64,000 nt of DNA from Odontesthes bonariensis (GCF_027942865.1 NC_134525.1:21575657-21639656); one strand, 5' to 3'; counted from the stretch's first letter, positions 13,156 through 24,852 are shown. Numbers and translations: made by a program. Notes: generated by a model from the sequence alone, not told the origin.

Positions 13156-14076
13156 AGAAAATCACACATTAAAAAGTCCTATAAAAATATTTTTTAATTT
13201 GAATAAAATGTTGTCCCGTCCCTTCCCGACCCCTAGCAAACAAGCGATTATGCCTTCTTTATAAAGTTAACTAGTCGCAAGTTTGCCGTAAAAAAAATTT
13301 AAAAAAATGTAGTTGGGTTGTCGAGGTCAAAACAATAGCAGCTGTGAATCAAATAAAGTAGGTTTTTTAAACTCTTACACTGAATGTTTGCTGCTTCAAT
13401 CCAGATGAGTATTGAAAAATATTTTCCGCGATTGAAAAAGAGACGTGCGTGTTGAGGATGAGGACCAGCCTGAACCGGAGGTATCAGTCTGAAACAGAGC
13501 TGAACAGTCCGACCAGTGTAATTAGCTATGTTATCAATGAAGATGTGAAAATCTGCAGATAAGCCGCACCTGTGTCACCCACCGTGACACAGGTGTCACA
13601 CATCCTTACGTCCCCCATCATTTTCCTTGATGGAGAAATTATCCAGGTTCTGAACTCCCAATGTGACATATATGTCACATTACAGATCTCTGACAGTGGG
13701 GGGTGGTATTTTGGAAAAAAATTCTGAAATGGGTTCTATGTGGTCTATTTAGTCTGTGTTATAACCCCCTTAATTTTCATTTAAGTAGAAATGGGTCTGG
13801 GTTCTTAAGGGTTAATACAATAAAGTTTCGTGTGACCAATTATTAACGAAGGAATTATTTTGAAGAATTTTTATTCTAATACTGTTTGGGGGGCCTTGGC
13901 ATGGAAAAGTTTAGACCCCTGGTCTAAACCAATCAGAGATAGTGAAGGGCGGGACCCCCCTCTGATTGGCCCGTGTATGTGTGTGTACGTTTGAACACGC
14001 GCATCCTGCAGTCAGACAGATAGGTGATGAACCTCGGCCCGTCAGATAAACAGTGGATGTACCCGCGGGTGATAAG

Positions 14077-14205
14077 ATGAAAAGAACGATTGACAACTTT
14101 TTCTTTAAGTTAAGGCCTGATTCGTCCGAAAATAACCACAACCAATGCTCTGACACGGAGCCGTCAACCGGACGCGAATTTTCGCACCGCGTTAAGCCGG
14201 AGTTA
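14077..14205 (+). pseudogene. Possible first exon of a transposase-like gene (M-K-R-T-I-D-N-F-F)
   Basis: An ATG at 14077 opens a 43-codon frame starting M-K-R-T-I-D-N-F-F, a style of N-terminus seen in several hAT-derived transposases. It is preceded by CCAAT-type boxes (about 13928 and 13960) and a TGACG-containing stretch, and runs straight into the Harbinger-like end at about 14194. Weak, based on style of sequence only. Confidence 0.3.
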
Positions 14206-15300
14206 TAGTTGACGCGTCTGTCACGGCGGTGGCGGACCGTGACGTCAAAATGACGTATCAGGCATGGCGCTTCCCTTGAAAAGACGGCGCAGCGCGTTGT
14301 CGTGCACTAGTCGATTTTTGTAACTTGGCGGCGCCAACAATTACAGACCGGATGGACCGATGTGAGACCAGGCTCTGTCAGGAGGTGCGTTTGTACAGCA
14401 CCTGTTCGACACTGCAGTGAAATAGCACAGGGACCACGTAAACTCCCAAAACTGGTGCACAGAGATTGGCAGAACTTTGGGGAAAGAGGGAAAGTTCTGT
14501 AAGAATGTGTGGACAGATACGTGAAGGCAAAGAAGAGGGCAGAGACTCTGTTGATGCTGGGGGCTTCAAACCTTCACCTCTATTAACTGAATTAAAAAAT
14601 TAAAATGATCCGAATACTGCAGCAACATCTTTAATTACAGTATTCTTGCTCTTGACAGAGGCATTGTTTTCTTCTCCACTTTTGTGGTTGTAGAGTAGAG
14701 GTAACCTTCACGTAGCAGCGCCACCTCTGTGATGGAGAAAATTGCAACTACTGGCGCATCGACTTGCGCCACTATACATGGCGGGCACGAAATCGTGACG
14801 TCATCAACACCGCTCGCAGACGCGGCAACCATTTTTGCCGCGGGTGTAGTTGAATTTACTCGCCTTGTTTGCGCGAGTAAACAACGAGCAAATTTTCGCT
14901 CTAGGGGCTATCCATTTCATTCTCTCATCAACCATGGCTGATATAAGTACCATCGCGTCCTTGTACCTGCTGTGGCAGTCCGAGATTCGTCGGAAACGCA
15001 CACGCCGTTGTGTCTGGGTCAGTGACATCATCCGGAGGTGCATTCAGCTCGGAGAATTTCACCGCCTTCTCCAGGAGTTGCGTCTGGATGACGGCCGCTT
15101 CCAGCGGTATTTCAGGCTCACCAGGACCCAGTTTGATGACCTGCTCGGGAGGATCGGCGCCGTGATCTCTCGGCAGGACACCTACAGGCGCTCCATTTCA
15201 GCTGCGGAGCGCCTGTAGTTGGTGTCCTGCCGAGAGATTACGGCACCGATCCTCCCGACTGCACCTACGGATGATGTCACTGGTCCAGTTTACTGAGAAA
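14194..15300 (+). mobile_element. PIF/Harbinger-like relic with transposase N-terminus and a fold-back rearrangement
   Basis: Left end about 14194 (AAGCCGGAGTTATAGTTGAC, a Harbinger-style terminus). A frame starts at ATG 14934 and runs to the stop at 15216-15218; it contains R-Y-F-R-L-T-R-T-Q-F-D-D-L-L and ends with S-I-S-A-A-E-R-L. This is the start of HARBI1/ALP1-type nucleases; the DDE core is missing. From about 15208 the sequence turns back: 15208-15260 is the reverse complement of 15146-15196, and 15262-15284 of 15020-15042. I see no right terminal repeat, so this is a broken, rearranged copy. Confidence 0.65.
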
Positions 15301-15960
15301 GCTTCATATCAAGAAGCAGCAGTGAGGGGGGAGGTGTAGAGGGACTAAAAGCTGCGGCTGCTGTGCTGGTCTGGCTGGGAGACGGTTACCTGGTACCCTG
15401 GTGGCAGACACGGTCTTGGTGACCTAGGTTTCCTTTTTTCTTACTGGCAGAGACACCACCTAAGATCCCCTCCCCTCTCCCCCGCACAACTCAAAAACAG
15501 CTAAATTAGCAGCGCGCGCTAATCCAGTAGCTAGCAGACAGGAACCGGCGGAGACATGTTACATATTAACAATATTATTAACTGGGGCTCGCTCCAGGCC
15601 GAGTCAAATCACTTTTATTTGGATTCGCTCATGTTGAGCTGCTGCTAACGTCTGCTCTGTGAACCAACGCGCAGACACACACAAGCTGACATGCCAAAAG
15701 AAAGTCGGAGAGACAGAGTTGTCGGCTTTCTTCGAACAACTCTCATTCCAAACATTAAATCATATTGACAAGATTAAAAACAAAAGCTTTACACTTACCG
15801 AAACCGACGTCAGAGTTAACCTTCCTTGAGAGCACTGGGGCCATGTGCGTGGCTTTGACCTCTTGCATGAGTTTGGCTTCAGTCGGAGATGCGCGCCAAC
15901 CGGAAATGGACATGCGCACTGGGGTGCACAGCTCTGTAACTCAGGTCTCATACCTCAGTG

Positions 15961-16145
15961 TGTGGCTGCAAAATAAGCCCAAATCATCAGCCCTCCACCA
16001 CCGTGCCTGACAGTTTGTTATAAGGTGTTTATGCTGATATGCTATGTTTGGTTTTCTCCAAACGTGCTGCTGTGCATTATGACCAAACACCACAACTTTG
16101 GTCTTGTCTAAAGGAGATTGTTCCAGAAGTTCTTAGTTTTTCAGA
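15961..16145 (-). pseudogene. Tc1-like transposase relic, N-proximal half
   Basis: Continuation of the Tc1 copy at 11765-12253, separated by the insertion 12254-15960. The reverse complement encodes a decayed stretch equivalent to the region before and around the first catalytic Asp (V-V-V-F-G-H-N-A-Q-Q-H-V-W-R followed by a Gly-rich or Trp-containing segment). The start of the gene is not recognisable above 16145, where a T-rich tract begins. Confidence 0.65.
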
Positions 16146-16658
16146 CACTGCTTTGCATTTAGTTTTTTTTTTTCTTTTCTCTGTTTTTTATTTTTTAAAT
16201 ACATAATTGACACAGTGTAATATTTGTGAGTTGTTGTTCATCTGAGGTTGTAGCTACCAAAATTCAAACCCTGATAAGCACCAGATGTTATCATTATTAT
16301 CAATAACAATAATAAGTTAGAATAGTTGATTACTGTGATGGTACTTTAACTCCACAAAGCCTAACCAAATACATTACAAAAATTGGATCTCTTTAGTTAT
16401 GGATGCATTTTGGTTTGATATTAATGTGATAATACAAGGAGTGAATATTTTTGTTTACGTAATGTTGAATTAGTTTGAATTGCCTGACAGTTAAATTCGG
16501 AGAAATGGCACCACCTAGTGGTGAATTTCTATTTTTCTCTGATGCAGTGAGAAGTCACAGTACGGTGCACCTGATGCATGGCGCTCTCCTTGACGTCTCC
16601 AACTTAACACCGGAGAAATAATGACTTCTTCACTTTTTTTCTCGAGATTTAAGACAGG

Positions 16659-19600
16659 ATGAGGAGACTCTTTATTCCAATTCTGTGCGTCACCGCAGTC
16701 GTCCTATGCACAGCTGACTCTCCTTTGATGAGTGAAGACCTACTGAAAAGTAAGGCCTTCACCTACAAACAGCATCTCTGGAAAGATTTTAGGAGAAGTT
16801 AAGCATGTGGTGTTTCACTGGTGTGTGCAGAGCTGTCTGCAGCCGGGGAGCAGTATGTTGATGAGGAGATAAGGCAAACTATACTAGGAGTGAAGCAGGT
16901 GAAGGAAATGATGGAGAAGAGAGAAGAGAAGCACAGACACCTGATGGACGCCCTGAGACACAGCAGCGTCAAAAAGAGGGTAATTCCATATAATTTATAC
17001 TGTATGGGTTTGCTGTAATTGTTTCTGATGTAAGAAACTCATAATAAATCATACCATATCTATTTAAAAACAGCCTTTCACAAAGCATGACTATTGTAGT
17101 TTCATGGCAGTCTTTGTGGTTTCCTCTGAAACCAACCTAATTTTTTCTGCCTCTTAAAGTCAAAGCCACGGAGAAACTTCAAAGTAGACAGACAATCAAG
17201 AATGTGAAAGTACAGCTGGGGTCGTTTTACAACAGTCAGAATAAATTAACTGTCTGCAGATTAATATATTTTCTGGTAATTTCGGAAAGAGAAGCAGGGC
17301 AACGTGCCGGAGCTGTGGCTCATTGAGAGGCAATGTGTCTGAGGCAGTTTTCTGTTGTGCGGTTCTTTCAGGGAGCGATGCAGTTGGCCAAGGAAACAGA
17401 GCAGAAACTCGAGGTGGCTGAGCAGCAATGTCAAGACTCAATCAAATCTTCTATCAGAAAGTGTTGGCCTTGTTTAGAAGATTCCTGTAAGGCCTTCTAT
17501 ACGTCTACGTGTCGCCGTGGTTTCGCTTCTTTCTCATTCAAGGTTTGAGTTCACTTTAAAAAAATCTTAAAGTTCCCCCAGTGGGACCCTGCTGTGTAAC
17601 AGACGTGAATCTATGAATCTTTCTCTGTGCAGGTAGAGGAGTTTTTTAGAAAAATGGCCACCCAGTTGGATGCCACGGAGCATGTCTACAGTCAAAACCA
17701 GGAGAATTCAGATAAACCCCCCTCAGCTGAGAACCAGGTTCCAGAGGATAAAATAAATCTGGAGCTGCGGCAAGCTGAGGCATCGTTCAGCCAGCAGCTG
17801 TCCAACATCACCCTCTTGTACAACCAGAGCATCATTCTGGCCAAGAGGATGCAACAGGTGTTTGGTCACTCCTTTCTCACATCTTTCACCTCGGGGCTCC
17901 AGCTAAGCCCGCTGCCAGCCATGCAGGACGGATCGAGCGCTGGCTTCTTCAAGACTTTGGGCTTGGATCACGTCTTTCATTCAGCTTATGACTTTGGGAG
18001 AGACGTGCTGGAGGAATTCAGCTCCATGGCGACAGATGCGTTCGGAGAGATTCACGAGGCTGAAGAGTATTTTCAGCAATCAGACAGAGGTATCTGATAA
18101 TTAGGCTACACTCTAAAGAAAATGCTTTTATTCATTTTATGTTCTCATGAGTAATGTCATTTTGTTTTAATGTACAAAGATCCAGGACCCCTCTCTGCTT
18201 TTGGACAGCCTCCTAGTGGATATCTGTGCAGACAACTCCGCAGACAGGCATCAGACTGCTTGCAATTCCAAGACTTGTGTGAGACATGCAAAGATTACCT
18301 GATAAAAGGTAAATCATATTTATTCTCAACTACAGGTTCCACTTCTACTTATTAAGCTGCTCTTCCCACTTAGATTTGACCAAAGAGATCATTTACAAAC
18401 AACATTTTGTATATATTCTGTATTACCTGAAAGGCTGTAACACACATCATGACTAAACTATTTTGCGGTAATCATTTAAGGAATTATAGTTTGGACTGAG
18501 CATCAAGCGAAGAACATGTGAAAAATACTATCAAGAAAACTGCTTTGAAAAAGCCAAATTTGACATCAGCAGACTGACTGTTTTTCTATCATCAACTGTC
18601 CAAAACTCCAAACAAGGAGACTATTCAAAAATGTTGAATACATAAAGCACCAAATCTCTACATTTGAAAAAGTGAAATCTTCAAATAAATCTTTTTTTGT
18701 CATCTTTAAATGATTTCACTGGTTACTTTATAATCAAAATAGTCTTTGACTGAGGAATGAACTGATCATGAATTCAGTGTTATTCAGTGTATCTCAGTAA
18801 AATGTCCAAAGTTACTGAACAACAAGTCTTTTATGTAGAAAATGTAGAATGTAAGCTTAAAATACAGTTCTTTCTTTATTTGTTATTGGTATCCTTTTGA
18901 TTGAGACTCCCCTGTGCTTAATTTTCAATGTTAACGTCATGTGAGTTTCACTGTATAAGAAAAATTTAGTGTTGCCATTATCATAAATACAAAACTGTTA
19001 AGATACTTCCAGGATGTGCTGCTTAGAAAAAAGGTTAATGCGAGTAGTCTGGGAAAGTTTGTGCTGATTTGGAAAAATCAGCATGCAAGACATCTAAACT
19101 GGTTTCAGGCATATTAAAAAAATTTCTCCGATAAGACAAGGAAAACCTAACCTATAATAAAATGCTGGCATGTTGTTGTTGGAATAGTGTGAACTGATAA
19201 ATACATGTTTTAGTCACTGGTTGACTTTTACTTAGAGGCAAAGAAAATGAAAAGCTTAGAATAAAAAGAACGTTTTTTTTTTCTCATCCTTGTTCTCCCT
19301 TCTCACATCTGGGTTGGCGCATGCCTTCTCTGCTTACAGAGTGTCCCTCCGTGCAGAAGTTACACTCTGAGATGGATGAGATGCACATGCTGCTAAACGC
19401 ATCCAGTCAGCAGTATTACCAGAGACTGCAGCTGGTCCAGAGACACACAGGAGACACTCAGAGATGGCTCAGCAGCATGCAGGACCAGTACGGCTGGGTC
19501 TGCCAGCTGTCCAACACCACAGCGGGCCCAAATAACATCTTCAATCTTCAACGTGACCACAGTATGTTTTTTTAAATTGATGTTGAATTGGTCAGAATCA

Positions 19601-20857
19601 TCGGTTATCCGGGTTGCTAGGTGCCAAATGCACCTTAATGCTTTTATTTGGATCAGTGCTTAGTATTAATCCTGCAATAAGATATCAGATATCAGTTACG
19701 GACATTACACATAATACACTTCACATGTCTTATTTTTCCCGGCAAGAATTTGATTTTGAGCCAAAAGAGACCTTGAGTGGAAATCATGTTACTTAAAGGG
19801 GAACTGCGGTATTTTCAACATTAAGCCCCTCACCGCTTTTTTTATGTTTACTGCTGTCTCCAGTATTTGCCTAATTTTGATTCATCTCAATCTGCTTCAG
19901 AACGGCAAGTCATGCGCATGTCTAGAAAGGTCCGTAAAAGCACAATAAACGTCCGTTTTCAAAATCATCACCTCACCGGAGTGGTTACTGGTGTGCACTG
20001 TTACTCCGCCACCGCTAAGAAAATAGTGCGAGCATGAACGAGCTGCCAAATAAAACACGACAGAAGCCACTTTTCGCAACGAAATTTGATATGGATTACC
20101 AGTGCACACCAGTAACCACTCCGGTGAGTTGATTATTTTGAAAACGGACCTTTATTGTGCTTTTACGGACCTTTCTAGACATGCGCATGACTTGCCATTC
20201 TGAAGCAGGTTGAGAAGAATCAAAATTACAGCAAAAGACAGCAGTAAACATCAAAAAAGCGGTGAGGGGGGTTCTAAAACATTGCAGACGACTCAGAAAA
20301 GAGGCTTAATGTTGAAAATACCGCAGTTCCCCTTTAAACATTGAACAGATGTTACCCCATTGTTGTTTCAATTGAGTTTTTGTTTAGCGTCCTCATCAAT
20401 GGGATCCCTACTACTATTCTATGTGTCAGTCATGATCTGGTGCAATTTCCCTTCATCTAATTCCTCAGGTGAATCTGCAGCAGCAAATGAAGAATAACAC
20501 GCCTATAGGGGACAGAAGTGTGGTTGTCTGCATATTGGACTCAGCCCCGATAACCATCCTGGTGCCAGCAGATCTGGTTGTGGATGGTCCTGCTTTTCTC
20601 CAATATGTGGCTCGGGAAGCTCTGACACTCCATAAACAGCTGATTAGAGGTATTGATTCAATCCCTGATCCCAGTATTTAGCTAAAGCTTCAAATCTAAT
20701 TTCAAGCTAAATAAACTCATTTTGAACGACGAGGCAAATGCATTTATATTTTTAACCATGATTAAGTGAATCTAGTCAACCTGTTGCTCACCTAAACCAC
20801 CTTAAATAGGGGTCCAAAAGTTGATGTTTGGTTCTCTTCTGCACAGGAAGGAAGTGA
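16659..20857 (+). CDS. CLUL1: Clusterin-like protein 1, eight coding exons, frameshifted in exon 6
   Basis: CLUL1 is a secreted clusterin-family glycoprotein known from retina. Coding exons: 16659-16749, 16831-16979, 17372-17542, 17633-18089, 18180-18308, 19340-19561, 20469-20649, 20847-20857. All introns are GT-AG. It starts with a signal peptide (M-R-R-L-F-I-P-I-L then a hydrophobic core to about residue 19). It then has a charged helix (residues 30-80), the Cys-rich C-W-P-C-L-E-D-S-C segment, a glutamate-rich helical region and a second Cys cluster (L-C-R-Q-L-R-R to C-x-x-C), as in clusterins. Exons total 1411 nt, one more than a multiple of three. A 7-bp tandem duplication (CTTCAAT/CTTCAAC, about 19539-19552) explains it: without it the length is 1404 nt, 467 aa, the normal family size. 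As written, the protein stops at 20495-20497 after about 415 residues, losing the C-terminal beta-rich segment. It could be a pseudogene, a polymorphism or an assembly error. Confidence 0.88.
19539..19552 (+). repeat. 7-bp tandem duplication causing the CLUL1 frameshift
   Basis: CTTCAAT is followed directly by CTTCAAC. Removing one unit restores the phase between exon 6 and exon 7 and gives the expected F-N-V-T-T run into exon 7 (V-N-L-Q). The duplication lies only ten bases before the exon 6 splice donor at 19562. Confidence 0.75.
19793..20337. mobile_element. TTAA-flanked MITE in CLUL1 intron 6, keeping an exon-like core
   Basis: Flanked by TTAA on both sides (19793-19796 and 20334-20337). 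Terminal inverted repeats start AGGGGAACTGCGGTATTTTC and extend with mismatches for about 100 bp or more. TTAA target sites point to piggyBac or Kolobok-type elements. The centre contains a short frame from an ATG at about 20035 (M-N-E-L-P-N-K-T-R-Q-K-P-L-F) ending at a GTGAGT donor near 20124, so the MITE seems derived from the first exon region of an autonomous element. A second, rearranged copy lies at 32012-32473. Confidence 0.7.
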
Positions 20858-21056
20858 CCATCCCTGCATCCAAACAGTTTCCTCTGAAGCTGAATAAAGA
20901 CTCCAGTACAGTAGTAAATTCCACTGGTCTTGCATAATTATAAGCATCTGAAACTTGAAAATGAACCCCACAGACCTCTAAACCTTCACAAGCACTACTT
21001 ATGTTGTTTGTGTTTGTGTTCCTTATGTTCATTCTTGGATTTTGAAATGTTTCTGT

Positions 21057-21062
21057 AATAAA
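21057..21062 (+). other. Polyadenylation signal of CLUL1
   Basis: AATAAA about 200 bases after the CLUL1 stop codon at 20855-20857, followed by a GT- and T-rich stretch. It is the first canonical hexamer inside the inferred last exon. Confidence 0.65.
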
Positions 21063-21651
21063 GTTGTGTACAATGTATAAGCCATTTTTTATTTTTTATT
21101 TTTTTACTTACTTGGAGGCAAAGCACTTCTCCAAAGAAATGGCTCACAGAACACAAGAATGGAAAGTAACCACAAATGTGAGTGAGAAACTCTATTCTGA
21201 GGGAAGACATCAGGCACGGTGCCGAAGGGCTTGGTCCTGGCAGCATCAAGACATCCATCAGTGGTTAACAGAGAACACTTTGGAGTGGAAAATCTCTCTC
21301 AAAATTCAGGCTTCAAACCTTCATGGTGCTGTGCGAGAGTCTCAAGCTGCCTCTCATTTCTTTATATTTTGCCAGGGAAACAGGAAATGGGTGCAGTAAT
21401 TCATTGTAACATGAGCAAACATAAATGGAAATACACGTTGAGAGGCAAAAAAAAAGACTATTTTCATGATTCTAAGCAGCTTGAAAGTCAATATTTGGTA
21501 TAAACACCTTTATTTCTAATTATTTTATTTAGGCCTGTTCCTTCTTTTCTTGCCCCCCTGTGAGTAAATAGTCAGGGAGCCAAAAGCTCAATAAAATGGG
21601 TTGAACCTGACTTAGTCTGCCATACTTTTTAGTTGTGTTTTTTATGTTCAC
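21063..21651. other. Intergenic, nothing recognised
   Basis: Between the CLUL1 polyadenylation signal and the LTR retrotransposon. The open frames here have no recognisable domains. Confidence 0.4.
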
Positions 21652-21799
21652 TGTTGTGTTGGTCAATAATGAAACATGTCGTCTTCATTTAGTTTCCTGT
21701 ATTTCCGAACCTTCACATTACATGTATGCGCCTGGTTGTGTTCTACCGAGATCCCCCCCTCGGCTCCCGTAGCTGGCCTTTCATAATAACTCTACTACA
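21652..21799 (-). repeat. 3' LTR of the gypsy element
   Basis: 148 bp, differing from the other LTR at four positions by eye. Preceded on the minus strand by the polypurine tract (about 21800-21812) and flanked outside by TTCAC. Confidence 0.93.
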
Positions 21800-21952
21800 T
21801 TCCTCCCCTTGTAGATTTTTTTTAACTCAGCCTAACTAAATTTAACTCATTGAGACTTGAAAACATTTCAAAATTAAATCTCCTATTATTAACTGCATCT
21901 CAACAACACTAAACTGAAGCAAAAGAAAATTCAAGGAACATGAAACACCAAC

Positions 21953-21975
21953 ATTATTATTATTATTATTATTTT
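21953..21975. repeat. (ATT)n microsatellite
   Basis: About seven ATT units close to the stop codon end of the gypsy pol, followed by a T-run. Confidence 0.7.
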
Positions 21976-21982
21976 TTAAGTG

Positions 21983-23063
21983 CTACATCCTGTACCGAGC
22001 GGGTTTCTTGATAACCCTCCCAGATCTGGTGGTGAGTGGTAAGTTTGGAGGTTTTGGTTCTGGGACTGTGAGAGTCTCTTGTGGTATTTCTGAGGTTGGC
22101 TGGTGCTGTGGCTGTGTATCCTCGGGTAGGCCTACTCCATTGTCTAGGTCCGTTATCTCTGGTTCTGGGATGCTGACCTCCACTGGCATGGGTGCATGTC
22201 GGAGGTGCTTGACATTTCGGTTCACATGACTTCCATTTTCCGTATTTACTATCTCAAAGGAGGTGTCAGAGGTATTTCTCAATATGACATAACGCACATC
22301 TTTGTATTTTGAATCCAACTTGCTGTTCTCCAGGTTTGCAATGTATACAATGTCTCCGACCTCAAAGCTGTGTTCTTTTGCTCCATGTTTCTTGTCGGCA
22401 TAGTCTTTCATTTTCTTCTTGTATTCGTCATGATGCTTTCTGATGTCACGGTTCTCATTTTCTTCCTCTTCCCAATGAGGTAGTTTGATGCGCATATCCC
22501 TCCCAAAGATGAGATAGGCTGGGGTTTCTCCTGATGCTCTGTGGGGGGTCGTACGATACGCCATCAGGATCTTTGACAGTTCGTCTGTCCAACTCTTTCC
22601 CTCACACTTACAGGCCCTGAAAGCCTTCTTCAGGTAGTGATGAAAGCGTTCCATCTTGCCATTACTCTTTGGGTAATAAGGGGATGCCCGGATATGCTTG
22701 ATTCCACAGGTTCTTAGAGAAGAATCAAAAAGAATGGACACAAATTGCCTGCCATTACAAGTCACTACCTCTAGGGGGTATCCAAATCTTGCAAATATCT
22801 TCATTAGTTCTCTAGTAACTGTCTGTGATCTGACAATACAACTGCTTCTGGGTAAGACGTATAGTAATCAATGACTGTCAGTATATGCTTGTTGTCAATT
22901 GGGCCTACTAGGTCTACACCTAACTTCGTCCACGGCTTGGGGGGTAGCTCTAGTGGCTGGAGGGGTTGATCTTCATGCAGAGGTTGGTTCAGAATGCATG
23001 CATTGCAGTTTCTAATCAATCTCTCAATGTCAATATCCATGTTCGGCCAATAAAATTTGTTTC
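21983..23063 (-). pseudogene. Integrase core and C-terminus of the gypsy pol
   Basis: Contains the integrase zinc-binding C-x-x-C, a catalytic core with D-L-V-G-P-I and V-I-D-Y-Y-T-S-Y-P-E-A, and after a frameshift near 22830 the segment F-G-Y-P-L-E-V-V-T-C-N-G-R-Q-F. In active integrases this last motif reads D-N-G; here the catalytic Asp is Cys, so the enzyme would be dead even without the frameshift. The C-terminal part (to the stop at 21983) includes a G-D-I-V-Y type barrel and ends R-S-G-R-V-I-K-K-P. Confidence 0.8.
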
Positions 23064-24298
23064 CAGTGGCGGCTCCTGACATTTTTTTTAGGTAGTGCAA
23101 TTTCCAGTCTGTGAAAGCTGCATCAGAGTGGGCTGTGCGAAGCTGAACCGATTGCACTGATGCAAACCTGTTATGCTCCCATACAGGAAATAAAATGTCC
23201 AATCATCCAGAAACTCCTTGTCTTCCTTAAATAAACACAACGCAGAGTCGAGGGGTTATTTGGTCTTCCAAATAACCAAAGTGACTCTGCAATTTCCCCC
23301 GTTATGTCCATAAGGACCATAAAAGTCCATAGGACTGAGGTATATTTGTCTAGGTAGCATAATTTATTGTAATAATTTTTAATACATTTTTGTTATTTTT
23401 TGCATAATTTGCCAATCAGTTAATATTACACCTTAACCATTATTTATTTATTTTCCTCACATTGTTCCAGGATTCTATGAAATAAGTAAACACATAAGCT
23501 CTTAATGATAAGATTCATTCAATTTTCATTCTAAAGAATGTAATTAAAATGATAACATATAAATCCAAGTCAAGTGTTTATTGAAGTTTTGGAAAATATG
23601 ACTTAGAAAAGCATAACCAGTTGTCAAACATGGTGAAGTGCAGCTTACTTATGTGAGATTTCTCTCTTTTTTAAATATAATACTGCACCATTAACAATGA
23701 ATGTGTCATTATACATTCTGCTATCATTGTCAACATTATATAAAAGATTTAAATCATTACAAGTCAATGATTGAGCACAAAAGGGTAAGTTATACTACCT
23801 GGAAAAATAGCAGCGTTGGTGGAGCCCTGGGTTTCATCTTTGCCTCGCAAGGCGAGCCCGAAAATCCTGCAAAATTCTTCCAAACTTCCTTCTCCGCATT
23901 AGTACGACGACTAAAGAGAATTTCTGTCAGAAACACTACCGTATTGTTGCACTCGACACTCGCCATCTTCTTCATAGAATGTTTTTTTTTTTTTTCTTTA
24001 TTGAAAACCACAATGTTACAACAACAAGTAGAATGTTCATGGTCCCGCGCAACAGACATATGACGAAAGCACGTTGTGCGTCGTTTGTGCGAGCACATAA
24101 ACCCTCATAGAAAATGCATTGGGAGCAGGATTTTTGAAAAAAACCGAGGCGCGACCTTAATCTGATTGGACAATGACATATACAACCAGTTTGCCTACAG
24201 AAGATCAGTCCCACTTTAGTAACTAGATTAAAAAAAAAAAAAAACTCCGTGTTTGGTAGTGCGTCGCACAAATCGCCCCTATGGAGGAACCGCCACTG
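23064..24298 (-). mobile_element. Non-autonomous hAT element nested in the gypsy pol
   Basis: Perfect 8-bp target duplication TTTGTTTC (23056-23063 and 24299-24306), diagnostic of hAT. Terminal inverted repeats CAGTGGCGG(C/T)TCCT. On the minus strand an ATG at 23966-23964 opens a 56-codon exon (23799-23966) beginning M-A-S-V-E-C-N-N-T-V-V-F-L-T-E and ending at a CAG/GTAGTA donor. It resembles the N-terminus of ZMYM-type hAT transposases. The catalytic region is absent, so it depended on another copy to move. Confidence 0.85.
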
Positions 24299-24784
24299 TT
24301 TGTTTCTCAAAAACTGTTTTGTCCTTACTACTCCTTGGTGTGTTTCATGTGCTATGTTCATGGCCTGCTTTGTTTTGCTTTTGGGCAGCACAATCCTGTG
24401 TGCCCTAAGGATCAGTCCATTGTGTGTTGACAATTCCTCTGCACATCTCCTATATGGTTGCATCTCCTCTGTCATGTGTGTTGGCCACTGTCCAGTCTCA
24501 ATAATTGAGATAAGCTGGTTCAGAGTATCATCCTCTTGTGTGTCTTTTCTGATGTCATCGAGTGTCATGGCTGGTACTTCACTTGTGCTGATGGAGAGTG
24601 CCCTCTCCATATATGTGTCAACGTACTCACTATCTTCTGCCACAGACAAAGGCAGTCTTGAGAGAGAATCTGCTATGTTACTCTTGCCTACCACATGTTC
24701 TATTTCATATTCGAATGGGTGCAGTCTCATCCCCAGTCTCTGAATTCGTGGTGGCAACATTGTTGCTTTTTCTGGATTGAACAT
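24299..24784 (-). pseudogene. RNase H end and integrase zinc-finger part of the gypsy pol
   Basis: Contains F-E-Y-E-I-E-H-V-V-G-K-S-N-I-A-D-S-L-S-R, the end of RNase H in Ty3/gypsy, then the His-containing start of integrase (H-E-T-H-Q-G-V-V-R-T-K). At 24298 the coding sequence is cut by the nested hAT element and resumes at 23063 with the rest of the integrase zinc finger. Confidence 0.8.
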
Positions 24785-24852
24785 GTATATCAGTGGTTTA
24801 TGATCTGTTTGTAAGGTAAACTTGCCGCCCCATAGGTATGATCTAAAGTGCT

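Larger units (their letters stand above)
12254..15960. mobile_element. 3.7-kb composite insertion with CACTG...CAGTG ends inside a Tc1 copy
   Basis: The Tc1-like copy is interrupted exactly at 12253/15961. The inserted block starts with CACTG and ends with CAGTG, and TG is duplicated at the junctions (CCTG before, TGTGG after). The start CACTGTAAATTCTAACA resembles the ends of EnSpm/CACTA-type fish elements, which carry CACTR termini and 2-3-bp target duplications. The two ends share little beyond the first five bases. It holds nested elements: a TTAA-type piece, a CCATCCAT repeat and a Harbinger relic. Classification as EnSpm-like is an inference. Confidence 0.5.

Noticed and set aside
4583..16658. 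Search for a centrin gene (CETN1), present between COLEC12 and CLUL1 in human
   Set aside because: No EF-hand coding sequence seen; mammalian CETN1 is an intronless retrocopy, so absence in fish is expected.
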